A stretch of DNA of 64,000 bases from Ariolimax columbianus (lineage: Eukaryota > Mollusca > Gastropoda > Stylommatophora > Arionidae), in the NCBI GenBank assembly GCA_036924085.1, contig JAVGWX010000007.1:71749948-71813947 (forward strand). Direction: 5' to 3'. The stretch's first letter is position 1. Each line of letters starts with the position of its first letter. Both the position numbers and the translations under genes were made by a program. Positions 34,310 to 44,768 of the stretch are shown in pieces. Under the pieces are notes generated by a model, which was not told the origin of the DNA, made no database searches, and saw only the letters and a list, made by a program, of their open reading frames with translations.

Positions 34310-34984
34310 ATGGTGCTGTTTGGAAGTTCTGTTGTGCTATATTTTCTTACAATAACCATTTTACCACAGGAAGGAGGACAGGATGTATCAATGTTAATTC
34401 TTGATATCGCTAAAGTATTTGATGGTATCCAAAATGATACACAGATTTTGCACAAAGTTTCTGCAGAAGCCAAAATTCTTGTCATCGTTGAGGTTTCAAG
34501 CAATACTGGACTAGAGCGAATCGTGGGGAGGCTGTTGCGACTTTGACCTATTAACATTGACAGCCAACCTATTATATATTATGAAAGCTTCGCACGGAAC
34601 CTTGGAGTATTTGGTGAACTGACTAAACCCTTTAGCGGAGCCCTGCAGAAGGAGAGACTCTACTGGCTTGATATTAGCTTAGGATATCACGGAAAAACTA
34701 CATAGCAGTTTTTATCTCTCTGGAATATGTCAGTGAATTGAAAATGATTGAAAGAGATAAAAAGCAAAATAATTCATTGCTGTTTAAGAGTTGCGGAAAG
34801 ACAAATTCATGAATTCGTAAATATCATTGAATCAGATACTTTTGATTATGTCTCATTTAAGAAGCCCATGAGTTTAGAGAATGCCGTTAACATAAAAGTA
34901 CAGTCCAAAAGGCTGCAGTTGCTGGACGATAACATCAACTCTGTCAATAGAACCGCATACATGAATACCCTACCTGGAGGTTAA
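34310..34984 (+). pseudogene. Tandem-family protein, alpha subfamily, copy F (broken)
   Basis: Family ATG at 34310; family stop at 34982-34984. Defects: a six-base in-frame deletion near 34455, TGA at 34544-34546 (GGA in the other alpha copies), TAG near 34703, and a one-base deletion near 34733 partly compensated by a two-base deletion near 34791. Codon 29 is still TTA, unlike D and G. Confidence 0.85.
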
Positions 34985-36760
34985 TCACTTAACTGATCTA
35001 CTAGTTTTCAAAGCTAGTGTCGCTTCGTTTGATCGAGGCTGGATCTGTCAAATAACGTCCTTTCTGAGGTGTTATATAAAAATGTTACTGACAATTTTCA
35101 GATTAATTTGTTAATCTGTTGATAATATTATTCTGCGCTATTCTATCATGAGCCAAATAAGATTCCAAAAATACACTTGTTTGATAATAGTTTTCGGGAT
35201 TGGTTTGTGATATCACCGAACACTGAATCTCACGAAAAATGTCAGTTTTAAATTTCTTGGAAAACAACAGTGAATTATACATATTTATACAATGAAGTTT
35301 TAGTATTTCTATAATTATAAATATTTACATAATGAAGTTGTAGTATTTCTATAATTATAAATATTTAGACAATGACGTTGTAGTATTTCTGTAACTATAA
35401 ATGTTTAAGCGCCTGAAATAATTAAGTATGTACTTCTCGTCACAACGACGCTGTGACAACAATATGTTGTGTTTGAAGAGCTGTAGGAAATATTTATCCC
35501 ACGACATTAATACATCGCTTCATTTGAAAACACTCTTTTATCGTTACACGATGTGAGTGTATCGAACGACGTTCAGCTGTATGTCTGATTGTATAAACTC
35601 ACAGCATTGAATCTCGTTTTGAGATTTTTTTACTGTTCACTAACCACTGGCGGATCTGAAGTATCTGGCACCTAGGGATGAGTATTCTTTGCACTTCCAT
35701 AATTTACATACGTCTTCAACGTTGCAGGATAGGGCGATACAAACACAGCTCCTGGTGTCACCCTTTCTTAACTGGCACTAAGGAAGAACTCCGTTATTAC
35801 AACACATTTGATAGTATCTGTAAACATCATTTCTATGTATCAAGTTCTCTGGTCCTCTCACAACAGGTTACTAACATGTGACTATGTTTGAATGCCTTCT
35901 TTTCAATTATTTTTCTCCCAGTGTAACAGGCTCTACAATTCCAATAGTAGCATACTTTGAGACACTAATTTAACTTCGTACGCATGTGTACATGTGCACA
36001 TTTGTTTCAAATAATATATTTCGTTTGTGATTTCAAACTGATGTTTTCTTGTTTGTCTCATACACCACATCAAAAATAAACTACAAACACATGAAATTGA
36101 TAAATTGTTTTCAACAAAGTGATACTGTTGGTTTGTGTAATTCGTTTTGTAACTGATGCATTTTTTTTACTAAAGGCTGGAGGAAAGCTCTACAATAGGT
36201 CTATAGTTTAAAGGTCTTCACAACCTCGCCTACCCGTTCTGTGAACATCTTAACGCTTGTTCAAGATCTTTCATTAGATTTCTGGGGCTTAGATCTCCTT
36301 AATTGTTGCTAGAGTTGCTCATTTCTAAGTCTCACGTTTCTATGACTCGTCATTGCTGCAGTGCTTCATTCATTGAGTGTCAAAATGCAGTTGTTCTGCC
36401 TATAAAGATGTCGGTATAATAGAGCTGCAATTTCTTCAGTTTTACTGTGAAGAATTTTGTGTGATTCACTTTCGTGAACGTAAAAATACATTTATTTCTT
36501 GTGAAGTCAGCATGTGAACCTATTCCTAAACGAAGATTCTACATACAGGAAGAATCTTATTTTTAGAGTTATAATGTGAGAACATGTACATACTGACGAA
36601 ATAAGCAAAACTGCTACAAATGCAATATATAATACTACAGAAACATATACATACATGATTAGTTACAATTAAAAGGATAACTCTCAGGATGAAATCAGCA
36701 AACTCTAAATAGCAGAAAAGTCACATTAGTGGAAAGAAGAGGATCAATATTCCTAGTGAT
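34985..36760. other. Alpha 3' flank, unit F
   Basis: Non-coding; collinear with units B, D and G. It contains three 39-bp repeats (about 35280-35405). The 249 bases 35235-35483 are identical to 22629-22877 after D. Confidence 0.6.
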
Positions 36761-37022
36761 TTTTTTTTTTTTGGTTTTTTTTTTGCGTTCGCTTTATTTA
36801 TCTATTCCCCAAGGCGTGTATGCGTTACACTGTGGTTTTTATTTTGCGCCTGTTGGCCCAGTGCATCCGACTTCAGCATGCATTTTATGTAAGGGTCTGC
36901 TTCCTCCTGCATTGTCTAAGGGTTTGCTTCCCCGGGGTAACGGCCGGTGCTGTGATGGGGATCGAACCCAGCACCTTCTGGTTGTGAGCCGTTCCACTTA
37001 ACCACTAGGCCACGCCGTCCCC
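36761..37022 (-). mobile_element. SINE1, copy 5, best preserved, with 12-bp target-site duplication
   Basis: On the minus strand: GGGGACGGCGTGGCCTAGTG, GTTAAGTGGAACGG, then the B box GGGTTCGATCCCC, the full body and an A tail. The boxes match RNA polymerase III internal promoter consensus closely. Flanked by ATTCCTAGTGAT at 36749-36760 and 37023-37034. The same place in units B, D and G (about 11560, 24475, 57440) is uninterrupted, so this is a recent insertion. Confidence 0.92.
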
Positions 37023-37140
37023 ATTCCTAGTGATGATATTATTGAAGATACACATACAGGCCCAAATGTGAAACCTGGAAGACTCTTGATAGTGCACAGA
37101 TACTATAAAATGGCTAAGGCCACTCTACAAGTACATCGCA

Positions 37141-38306
37141 AGAGGCTAATAATAGGTTTGTTCTTGTTTAATGATGTTTTGTGCGCACTGAAAAGGCTGT
37201 AAGGAGGTGTGTTGTAGCTTTCCTCTGATCCCGAGTATACTGATGAAGGAGGCCGTTCTCCTCCAGGTGGTTGTGTTATGCTTGGCTTCATCTGCGTGAC
37301 ACTCACTTTTACGTGGATCAGGTCGATCCTCATGTCGTCTGCCAAACTGGCGTGAAAACAGCGTGTTTCAAGACAACGATACGTGGAAGAGAGATTATCG
37401 TCTTCGTTAGTATATTGTGCCTAGCCCTGACGCGACGCCCATATCAGTACGTTGTCCATGACCAGGCTAGCTTCTCTCTTCCACGACTAATAGCAACACT
37501 TCAGATAACGATACCACCTGTCATTGAGGCAATAAAGCTGATGAGTGTGGGATTTCCAACCGGGTTTGGAAGAAAACGCTAGATACAGTACCCTACATCT
37601 TTTACGAAAACAAAATTGCTAATTACTCGATTTTCCATAAATCAGAAACAGAAGATTCAGTCTATTTTCCTTTGTTTTTCCGTTATCAAATTGGTTCTGG
37701 ATTTGACTAATTTTGCTGCTACTATTATTAGTCTTTTTGTGTAAGATGATTACCACAGGATGATGGAAACATGTTTTTTGTACGACAAATGTGGAAATTA
37801 TGCAGATACTACATATATATATTATGCACATACACCGTATATATTATGCACATACTTCGTATATGTAACGATTATTATACGAGATGATGGCGAGAATTTT
37901 CAGGGAGAAATTTGCCACATTGCATCTTATTTTCTACCCCATTGTGCCACTATCAATAGTAAATATTACATCCGAATTTTAGGTGATGTGCATAACTGTC
38001 TGCGTAAAAAACGCCAACAAATGGCGTACTGTTCCCGCAGGATATCATTCGACCTCATACTGCTCACTGCACTATGTGCTATTGACAGCAACGTGCCTGG
38101 GAGGTATTTCCACATCCCCCTTACAACCCAGACTTCGCTCATAGCGATTTCCCCCTCTTTTGACCCCTAAAAGAACTCCAGTGGGGTCAGAAATTCAGGC
38201 CTGATGACGATGTGAAACAATCTGTCCTGGATTAATTCAGAGATACTGACAAATCTTTTTTTACTGAAGCTTTTCAAGTATTACTTAAACGCTTGGATAA
38301 GTGCAT
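37141..38306 (+). mobile_element. Decayed mariner transposon, unit F
   Basis: Three frames together give a mariner-type transposase C-terminal half: FLPHCATINSKYYIRIL and LRKKRQQ (about 37920-38020), NGVLFPQDIIRPHTAH (second catalytic Asp region, about 38023-38070), then PHPPYNPDFAHSDFPLFDP (third catalytic Asp region, about 38110-38165), and a RWDKCIN-like end near 38290. It interrupts a site that is continuous in units B and D (ACATCGCAACGTTGC). Shared with unit G, so inserted before F and G separated. Confidence 0.7.
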
Positions 38307-38624
38307 AAACATTGCAAACGTAAATAGTATTTTAACTACTGAAAATGATTTTTTTTTGCATTACAAAAAAGTCCCGGTTTGACTTCAGCGTCCCTCGTGT
38401 TTGAAAGCACATGGGAATGAAAGTCACACTATCATATCCACAATAAAACAAGACCGATCGTGACGATAGCTCTTAGAATGGATTCGTTATTCTCAAGATC
38501 GCGCCACACTAAATAAAGTCGACCACTGCATCCATATCCCTAAAAGGTGACCACTTCATTGAGTCTCTGTTGGCGACCGATAATGCTAGTTCCAGTTTAC
38601 GACCTGTGCATGTAGTCCTCGTAG

Positions 38625-40190
38625 GCGACAACTGCATCTAATTCTCGTACGCGACAGCTACAACTAATCATATAAGGCGACAGCTGCATCTAATCCTCGA
38701 TATGACAGCTGCATCTAATCCTCGTTATGACAGCTACATCTAATCCTTGTTAAAATAGCTGCATCTAATTCTTGTTATGACAGCTGCATCTAATCCTTGT
38801 TATGACAGCTACGTCTAATCCTTGTTAAAATAGCTGCATCTAATTCTTGTTATGACAGCTGCATCTAATCCTCACAGGAGACAGCTACATCTAATCCTCG
38901 TTATGACAGCTGCATCTAATCCTCGTTATGACAGCTGCATCTAACCCTCGTTATGACAGCTGCATCGAATCCTCGTAATGAAAGCTGCATCTAATTCTCA
39001 CAGGAGATAGCTGCATCTAATCCTCGTTATGACAGCTGCATCTAACCCTCGTTATGACAGCTGCATCTAATTATCGTTATGACAGCTGCATCTAATCCTC
39101 GTTATGACAGCTACATCTAATCCTTGTTAAAATAGCTGCATCTAATTCTTGTTATGACAGCTGCATCTAATCCTTGTTATGACAGCTACGTCTAATCCTT
39201 GTTAAAATAGCTGCATCTAATTCTTGTTATGACAGCTGCATCTAATCCTCACAGGAGACAGCTACATCTAATCCTCGTTATGACAGCTGCATCTAATCCT
39301 CGTTATGACAGCTGCATCTAACCCTCGTTATGACAGCTGCATCGAATCCTCGTAATGAAAGCTGCATCTAATTCTCACAGGAGATAGCTGCATCTAATCC
39401 TCGTTATGACAGCTGCATCTAACCCTCGTTATGACAGCTGCATCTAATTATCGTTATGACAGCTGCATCGAATCCTCGTAAAGACAGCTGCATCTAATCC
39501 TCGTTATGACATCTGCATCTAATCCTCGTTATGACAGCTGCATCTAATTCTCGCTTTGACAGCTACATCTAATCTTCGTTATGACAGCTGCATCGAATCC
39601 TCGTTATGACAGCTGCATCTAATCCTCGTTATGACAGCTGCATCTAATCCTCGTTATGACAGCTGCATCTAATCCTCGTTTTGACAGCTGCATCTAATCC
39701 TCGTTATGACAGCTGCATCTAATCCTCGTTATGATAGCTGCATCTAATTCTCGCTATGACAGCTACATCTAATGCTCGTTATGACAGCTGCATCGAATCC
39801 TCGTTACGACAGCTGCATCTAATCCTCGTTATGACAGATACATCTAATCCTCGTTATGACAGCTGCATCTAATCCTCGTTATTACAGCTGCATCTAATCA
39901 CCATAATGGCAGCTGCATCTAATCCTCGTTATGACATCTGCATCTGATCCTCGCAGGAGACAGCTACACCTTATCCTCGTTATGACAGTTGCATCTAATT
40001 GTCGTAAACGTCAGCTGCATCTAATTCTCGTAGACGACAGCTGCATTTAATCTTCGTTTTAACAGCTGCATGTAATCCTCGTTATGACATCTGCATCTAA
40101 TCCTCGTTATTACAGCTGCATCTAATCCTCCTAGACGACAGGTACACCTAATCTTCGTAGGCGACAGCTGCATCTAATTCTCGTAGGGAA
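38625..40190. repeat. 25-bp satellite array with CAGCTG core
   Basis: About 60 units of 25 bases, consensus CAGCTGCATCTAATCCTCGT then TATGA. Most units keep CAGCTG, an E-box palindrome. A block of 15 variant units (about 377 bases) is duplicated with no visible difference (the block starting CAGCTACATC at 38731 repeats at 39108). The array lies where the relic of the RNase H element and the beta gene of this unit should be. Confidence 0.92.
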
Positions 40191-40199
40191 AACTCAAAT

Positions 40200-40425
40200 T
40201 CTATACATACATCTGAAGACTAGACGGCGCATTCGCATCATGTAGAATTTAGCTGGTACCACGGGCTGCTGATTACAGTGCCCCTCTAGAAATGATACAA
40301 AAGAAAAGTTAGACCAGTCTTGGAGTATGGCAAGGCAGCTGTGATCAATCTTGGCGTCCTAGAAATCAATAAGACCACATTTTAACAGCAGCATTAAAGT
40401 CTGCACAAATAGAAGATGTTCAGTA
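40200..40425 (+). mobile_element. I/Ingi-like reverse transcriptase C-terminal fragment
   Basis: Readable pieces on the + strand: RRIRIM.NLAGT, then VRPVLEYGKAA, and TAALKSAQI. These match the region between RT and RNase H of I-like elements (compare VRPVLEYGIAAWTTAAK in the copy at 44769-46663). The sequence from about 40360 also occurs at 58715, so it is part of the old relic. Confidence 0.5.
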
Positions 40426-40613
40426 ATCCTTTGCATTAAAAAAAATATATGCTCATTTCACGATATGAGTAGATTGAACGACTCTACGCTAGAAGCATAA
40501 TACGATAGCTAATGAATTTCGTTTTGACAGTGATGACTCTAAGTGTATACCAAACTCTGGGCGCAGTATTGCTTGGCACCTCCTGCCATTTCCATTAGTA
40601 TAATCATTTTACG
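40426..40613. other. Orphan end of a beta 3' flank (beta gene missing)
   Basis: CCTTTGCATTAAAAAAAAT, TTTCACGATATGAGTAGA and GCTAGAAGCATAATACGATAG here match the far end of the 3' flanks of C (16070-16160) and E (29430-29520). The beta gene and its proximal flank that should precede it are absent; the preceding sequence is the old retrotransposon relic and the 25-bp array. Confidence 0.7.
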
Positions 40614-40868
40614 GTCTGGACTGCGTGGACTGGTGACACGGCTCACAGCCTGAATGTGCTGGGTTCGTTCCCCATCTCAGCAGCGGCCGTTATCTCGGTG
40701 AAGCAAACCCTAAGAAGATGCAAGAGGAAGCAGATCCTTACATAAAATGAATGCCGAAGTCGGATGCACTTATCCAACAGGTACAAAATAGAAACATAGT
40801 GCAACGCAGATCGCCTTGTGGAATATAGAAATAAGGCGAACGCAAATAAATAAATAATTAAAAACAAA
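40614..40868 (+). mobile_element. SINE1, copy 6 (shared beta-unit insertion)
   Basis: Same position relative to the beta 3' flank as copies 3, 4 and 7, flanked by ATCATTTTACGG and AACATTTAACG. The tRNA head is degraded. Confidence 0.75.
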
Positions 40869-41110
40869 TAAACATTTAACGTTAGAAGGACTGATGCTGA
40901 TTGCAGCCTTTCCTGACTGGCATCAGTGGCTTACCACGTTAGCTTACCACGCAGTTAGCAGCTGCATTGACCTTCTCGGTGTTGTGTTTCATGGTCCTGT
41001 CGTAGCAAGTCACTAAAACATGTCATTATATTTTATCTCAGTGCGGATCCTACGTATATTAGTCCATGTTTTATATTATATTTATTCTCCCCATAACAGA
41101 TTTCGTATTT

Positions 41111-41619
41111 AATCCTCATCATTGTAATGCATGTCCTTTACAGAACCTCAATCTCATGACAGCCTGTCTGTTAGAAACTGTTTTTCGCCAGTCTTCCTGC
41201 CTGCCTTAAGGTCAAATCCACCATCTCATGCGTCCACCATCTTCTCGGTAGACCCCTGCTTCTCTCTCCAGTGACCATGCCTTCCATAAACGCTTTCCAG
41301 TCTATTGTGACGTTTGACATGTCTAAAAAACGAAGTTTTCAGAACATTACGACATTAATGAGCCAATTCGTCTCTACATTCAGGTCTTGCCGGATGGATT
41401 TGTTTTCTTCTTGCTTTGTCCACGTGATTTTCAGGACTCTTCTGTAGCACTGTGTTTCAAAAGCACCAATCTTCGCTCTTATTGCTCTTCTAATTATCCA
41501 TGTTTCACATCCATAGGTTGCTACAGGAAAAATGAATGTTTTTAGGATCTTTAGTGTTAGTTCTTTGTTTGTATTATGCCATAAGTTCTGCATACTCCTT
41601 ATCTTCTGCATTGCAATAG
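41111..41619 (-). mobile_element. RTE-like 3' fragment with 10-bp target-site duplication
   Basis: 5'-truncated insertion of about 509 bases flanked by TTTCGTATTT at 41101-41110 and 41620-41629. The minus-strand frame (41339-41644) reads LKILKTFIFPVATYGCETWI, AFETQCYRRVLKITW and RQDLNVETNWL, the typical region after the RT core in RTE-clade pol. A GLPRRWWTHEMVD-like end continues toward 41190. The equivalent sites at 16760 and 30137 are empty. Confidence 0.8.
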
Positions 41620-41724
41620 TTTCGTATTTGGAAACGTCTAACATTTTGTAGGAATTTTCTTTCTTGCATATTTATACATGTCAATATATGACTAGTTACA
41701 TTAAAGTAATTCAGTACTTTAACG

Positions 41725-41805
41725 ACGTTGAGAGCTGAGCGATCGAATTGCATAGAGTCGTGGAGAGCTGAGCTGTGGTACTGCATAGAGTCGTGAAATA
41801 TATCT
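41725..41805. repeat. 33-bp minisatellite remnant, unit F
   Basis: About two units (GAGAGCTGAGCGATCGAATT..., GAGAGCTGAGCTGTGGTACT...) at the position of the six-unit array of unit C. Confidence 0.6.
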
Positions 41806-42364
41806 ATTTATATCTATTTTTTAAGTAACATTTTTTGTTTGTGAAATGAGGCTGATTTTTCTTGTTTGTTTCATTCGCATCATCATTAAATAAAACATAT
41901 TCATAGAATGAAAATATGAAATGGATGAATTGATAAACACTGTGATTCTGCGAGTTCTGGAGTTCGTTGTATAATGATGCATATCCTTGTCCTACAATGT
42001 AACAATAGCACACCATTGATAACTGCAGTAGCGAGATGCTGCAACACTTCGTGGTGCTTCTCTCTATGTCAACATCTCAACCACTGCTCGCGATCTTTCG
42101 TTAGTTCTCTGAAGCTTAAAGCGTCTCATGTCATGTTTAAACATTTGCTCATTGCTGTGTCCCAAGTTACTGTCACTATTCGGTGCTGCCATGTTTCAGA
42201 CATTGATATTCAACGTACCTACATTTACAGGAGTGAGTTTATGTTGTCTCGCGAGCTTGACCTTCATATTTGCTCAGATGGAAATAAAAACATTATCTGT
42301 TTCAAAACTAAGAAAAAAAACACAAAATGTTATTGTTTAATGTGAACACGATTTCATCTTATGT
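41806..42364. other. Non-coding spacer, unit F to G
   Basis: Collinear with 17071-17614 and 30276-30824. No gene supported. Confidence 0.45.
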
Positions 42365-42562
42365 CATCAATCAATCAAAATAATTCCTGCAAACTCCAGA
42401 AAAAACTCAAGTCATCACGAAATACTTGCCAAGTCTTTTTCTCATTCACCATCACTGCCAGCTGCCCCCACGTCTTTCCTGCCGTTTTAAAGTTTGTCTC
42501 GACTCAGCATTCTGCTAAAACATCTTTGGTCCAATGAATTTACCATCTTGAAAGGCAATATA
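42365..42562 (-). mobile_element. Non-LTR C-terminal fragment with (ATTG)n tail, unit F to G
   Basis: Third copy of the fragment described at 17615-17815, with ATCAATCAATCAAAATAATTCC as its edge. Confidence 0.5.
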
Positions 42563-42894
42563 GCTTTTTTGATTTGTTTTTCAGTTGGTTTTGCAAACCT
42601 AACTTCCAATTTCGTTGATTGAATGTCTGAGCAATCTTGCAGAATTGTTCTATTTAAAAGTTCATAAAAATTATTTTGCCATTTCTTATTTGCTCCTACG
42701 TGTTGCTAAGCAAATCTCCTAACAAATTTAATAAATCCATTTACTTGCTTATATTTTCATTTTTTCCTTTGAATTTTTTTTTCAGTTATGCAGTTCTTTC
42801 ATATTTCCTTTTGTCGAAGCTTCTTCCGATTCATTTGCCAACTCGTCAATATTTTGTCTTTGTTTATTTTCTTGCACCAATTAACGTCTTTTTT

Positions 42895-43235
42895 GACTGG
42901 AGTTATTTTCCTTATGGGGTATGTTGACTTTCTCGTACAGTCTTTCTTAAGGGGTATGCCGACTATTTGTAACAATCTTTCTTATGGACGTATGTCGACT
43001 TTCTGTAACTATTTTGCTTATGGGGTATGTCGACTTTCTGCAACAATTTTTCTTATGGTGTATGTCGATTTTCTGCAACAATTTTGCTTTGGGATATGTC
43101 GAGTTTCTGCGACAATTTTGATTATGAGATATGTCGATTTTCTGCAACAATTTTTCTTATTTGATATGTAAACTTTCTGCAACATTTTTGCTTATGGGGT
43201 ATGTAGACTATCTCCGACAATCTTTTTTATGGTTT
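42895..43235. repeat. 35-bp minisatellite, locus 2
   Basis: About nine to ten units, core ATGTCGACTTTCTGCAAC then AATTTTTCTTATGGGGT. Same family as 5765-6045 and followed by the same flank (TTTTGGCTTGTGTTATGC), so the array position is ancestral but the units differ between loci. Confidence 0.8.
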
Positions 43236-43454
43236 TGGCTTGTGTTATGCAATAACACAAAAGTTGGTAGAACATTTTTAAATACATTGAGTAATTGATA
43301 AGCGCATGGAAGACTTAGATTTTGCAGCAGATGTTATACACTTCTTTGAATGCAGATTCTACTAATCCCATTCAAAACTGCCGTAAGGAAGATGCAGAAA
43401 AACATTATCCAGCGTTATGTTCTTGCCAATAGAATTGACTTATTGAAACAATAA
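43236..43454. other. Non-coding flank of 35-bp array
   Basis: Collinear with 6045-6190 and 31200-31354; contains an uninterrupted version of the site entered by SINE1 copy 2. Confidence 0.5.
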
Positions 43455-43737
43455 TTTTTACCGTAAAAGTAAAGATCCCGTCACGCCATTCGGCGCAGAG
43501 GAAATATGGTGTTAGGCCCATATTATTTTGTAACCCACGGCACATAGTGGATGATGTGGTCAGCATCACACGGGCCGCCCTTACTTTACGGACTGAACCG
43601 TTACCCATTTCAGGCTGGGTCAACCCGGGGCCGTTACGGTCTGAAAAACATTTCCGCCTCAACTCGGGAATGAACCCAGGACTTATATGCGAAACCAGCG
43701 TGCTAACCACTGCGCTACACTCCCTTTCACACCAGAC
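43455..43737 (-). mobile_element. SINE3, copy 2
   Basis: On the minus strand: GAGTGTAGCGCAGTGGTTAG (A box, near canonical), CACGCTGGTTTCGC, B box CTGGGTTCATTCCCG, then the SINE3 body. It occupies the same position as 31355-31625 and is better preserved in the A box. Confidence 0.8.
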
Positions 43738-43739
43738 TT

Positions 43740-44755
43740 GAAAGTATCATAGATGTAAGGAGAAACATAGAAATGACGATTTTGATGGGACATCTCGATA
43801 CTACAGCTGGAAATGATCATATCAGTTTGGAAGATAATAGACAAACATTGAATGGGGATTTTAAGGTAAAATGGAGATTTAATAATGAACTTTTGTACTT
43901 CAACTGGTGAATGGTGACATTTTTCCACATCAAAGCGTGCAATAAGACTGTTACCAGTCCACAGGCAATATAAAAGTATGTAGAGGAGCTCAGGCTGCAT
44001 GAGGCCACCATCTTGTATTTCCAAAATAAAGATGAAGCTCAGAACGTATACACAATAAAACATGAGGAACAATTGACTGTGGGATTGACCACGGACAAGG
44101 ACATACACGATAACTGAAGGGTCACGATATCAAACAGATATCTATGGCACAGGACCTATAACACATAAAGTATAAAGGTTGATCACTGGCAACAGATGAC
44201 AAACATATGTAGAACAAGAGTTGTGGAGAAGTTATGAAGAAAAGAGAATGTCAACACAATGCTTGAATTATAATAGAAATTGTAGTAAAGAAGAAAGAAA
44301 GCAAAATATAGAAGTCAGATTTGAACAAATGCAACACCAGAAATACTGGAACAGAGATTTACAAAATACACTGAAGTCAAAAAGCAACAAAAAAAAAGCA
44401 AACAAACAAAACAAAACAAATTGAAGCAAAAAGAGCATAAAGGGCAACCAAAATGATGTTAATGTGTTGGTAATCATGACAAGAGGCTGCTGAATAAGAA
44501 AATATGAAAAACCTTTACATCAAAGCACCAAAACTAAAAAAAAAGACATGAACAAGTAAATGGCTAGCAAATAGAAGGAGGAAGGAATTTTCAGATGCAG
44601 AACTAAACATACCATTTTAAAGTAACTAAATATATCATCTTCACACGATTCTATAGACCTTTAATTTGCGGAAACAAAGAAAAAAGCAAAGGATAAATTA
44701 AGAAAGTTGAAATACTGATGAGTCTATATGTATGCACAGGCCCAGGTTGTTTCTC
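43740..44755 (+). mobile_element. RTE-like retrotransposon (CFDP2-like), copy 3, left part
   Basis: Collinear with 31640-32638: endonuclease end and linker, heavily decayed. It is interrupted at 44756-44768 by the I-like insertion and continues at 46677. Confidence 0.65.
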
Positions 44756-44768
44756 AGCAGGAACATTT

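Noticed and set aside
36820..37020. A genuine tRNA gene in the SINE1 head
   Set aside because: The head keeps A and B boxes but lacks a complete acceptor stem pairing and continues into a SINE body with A tail and target-site duplication.
37271..37582. 103-codon + frame in the mariner-bearing insert
   Set aside because: The unit G counterpart has a different, broken frame; no recognisable domain, so more likely random within the relic.
18425..40190. Possible CRISPR arrays in the 25-, 33-, 35- and 38-bp repeats
   Set aside because: Units are directly adjacent without unique spacers, no cas genes exist and the genome is animal-like.
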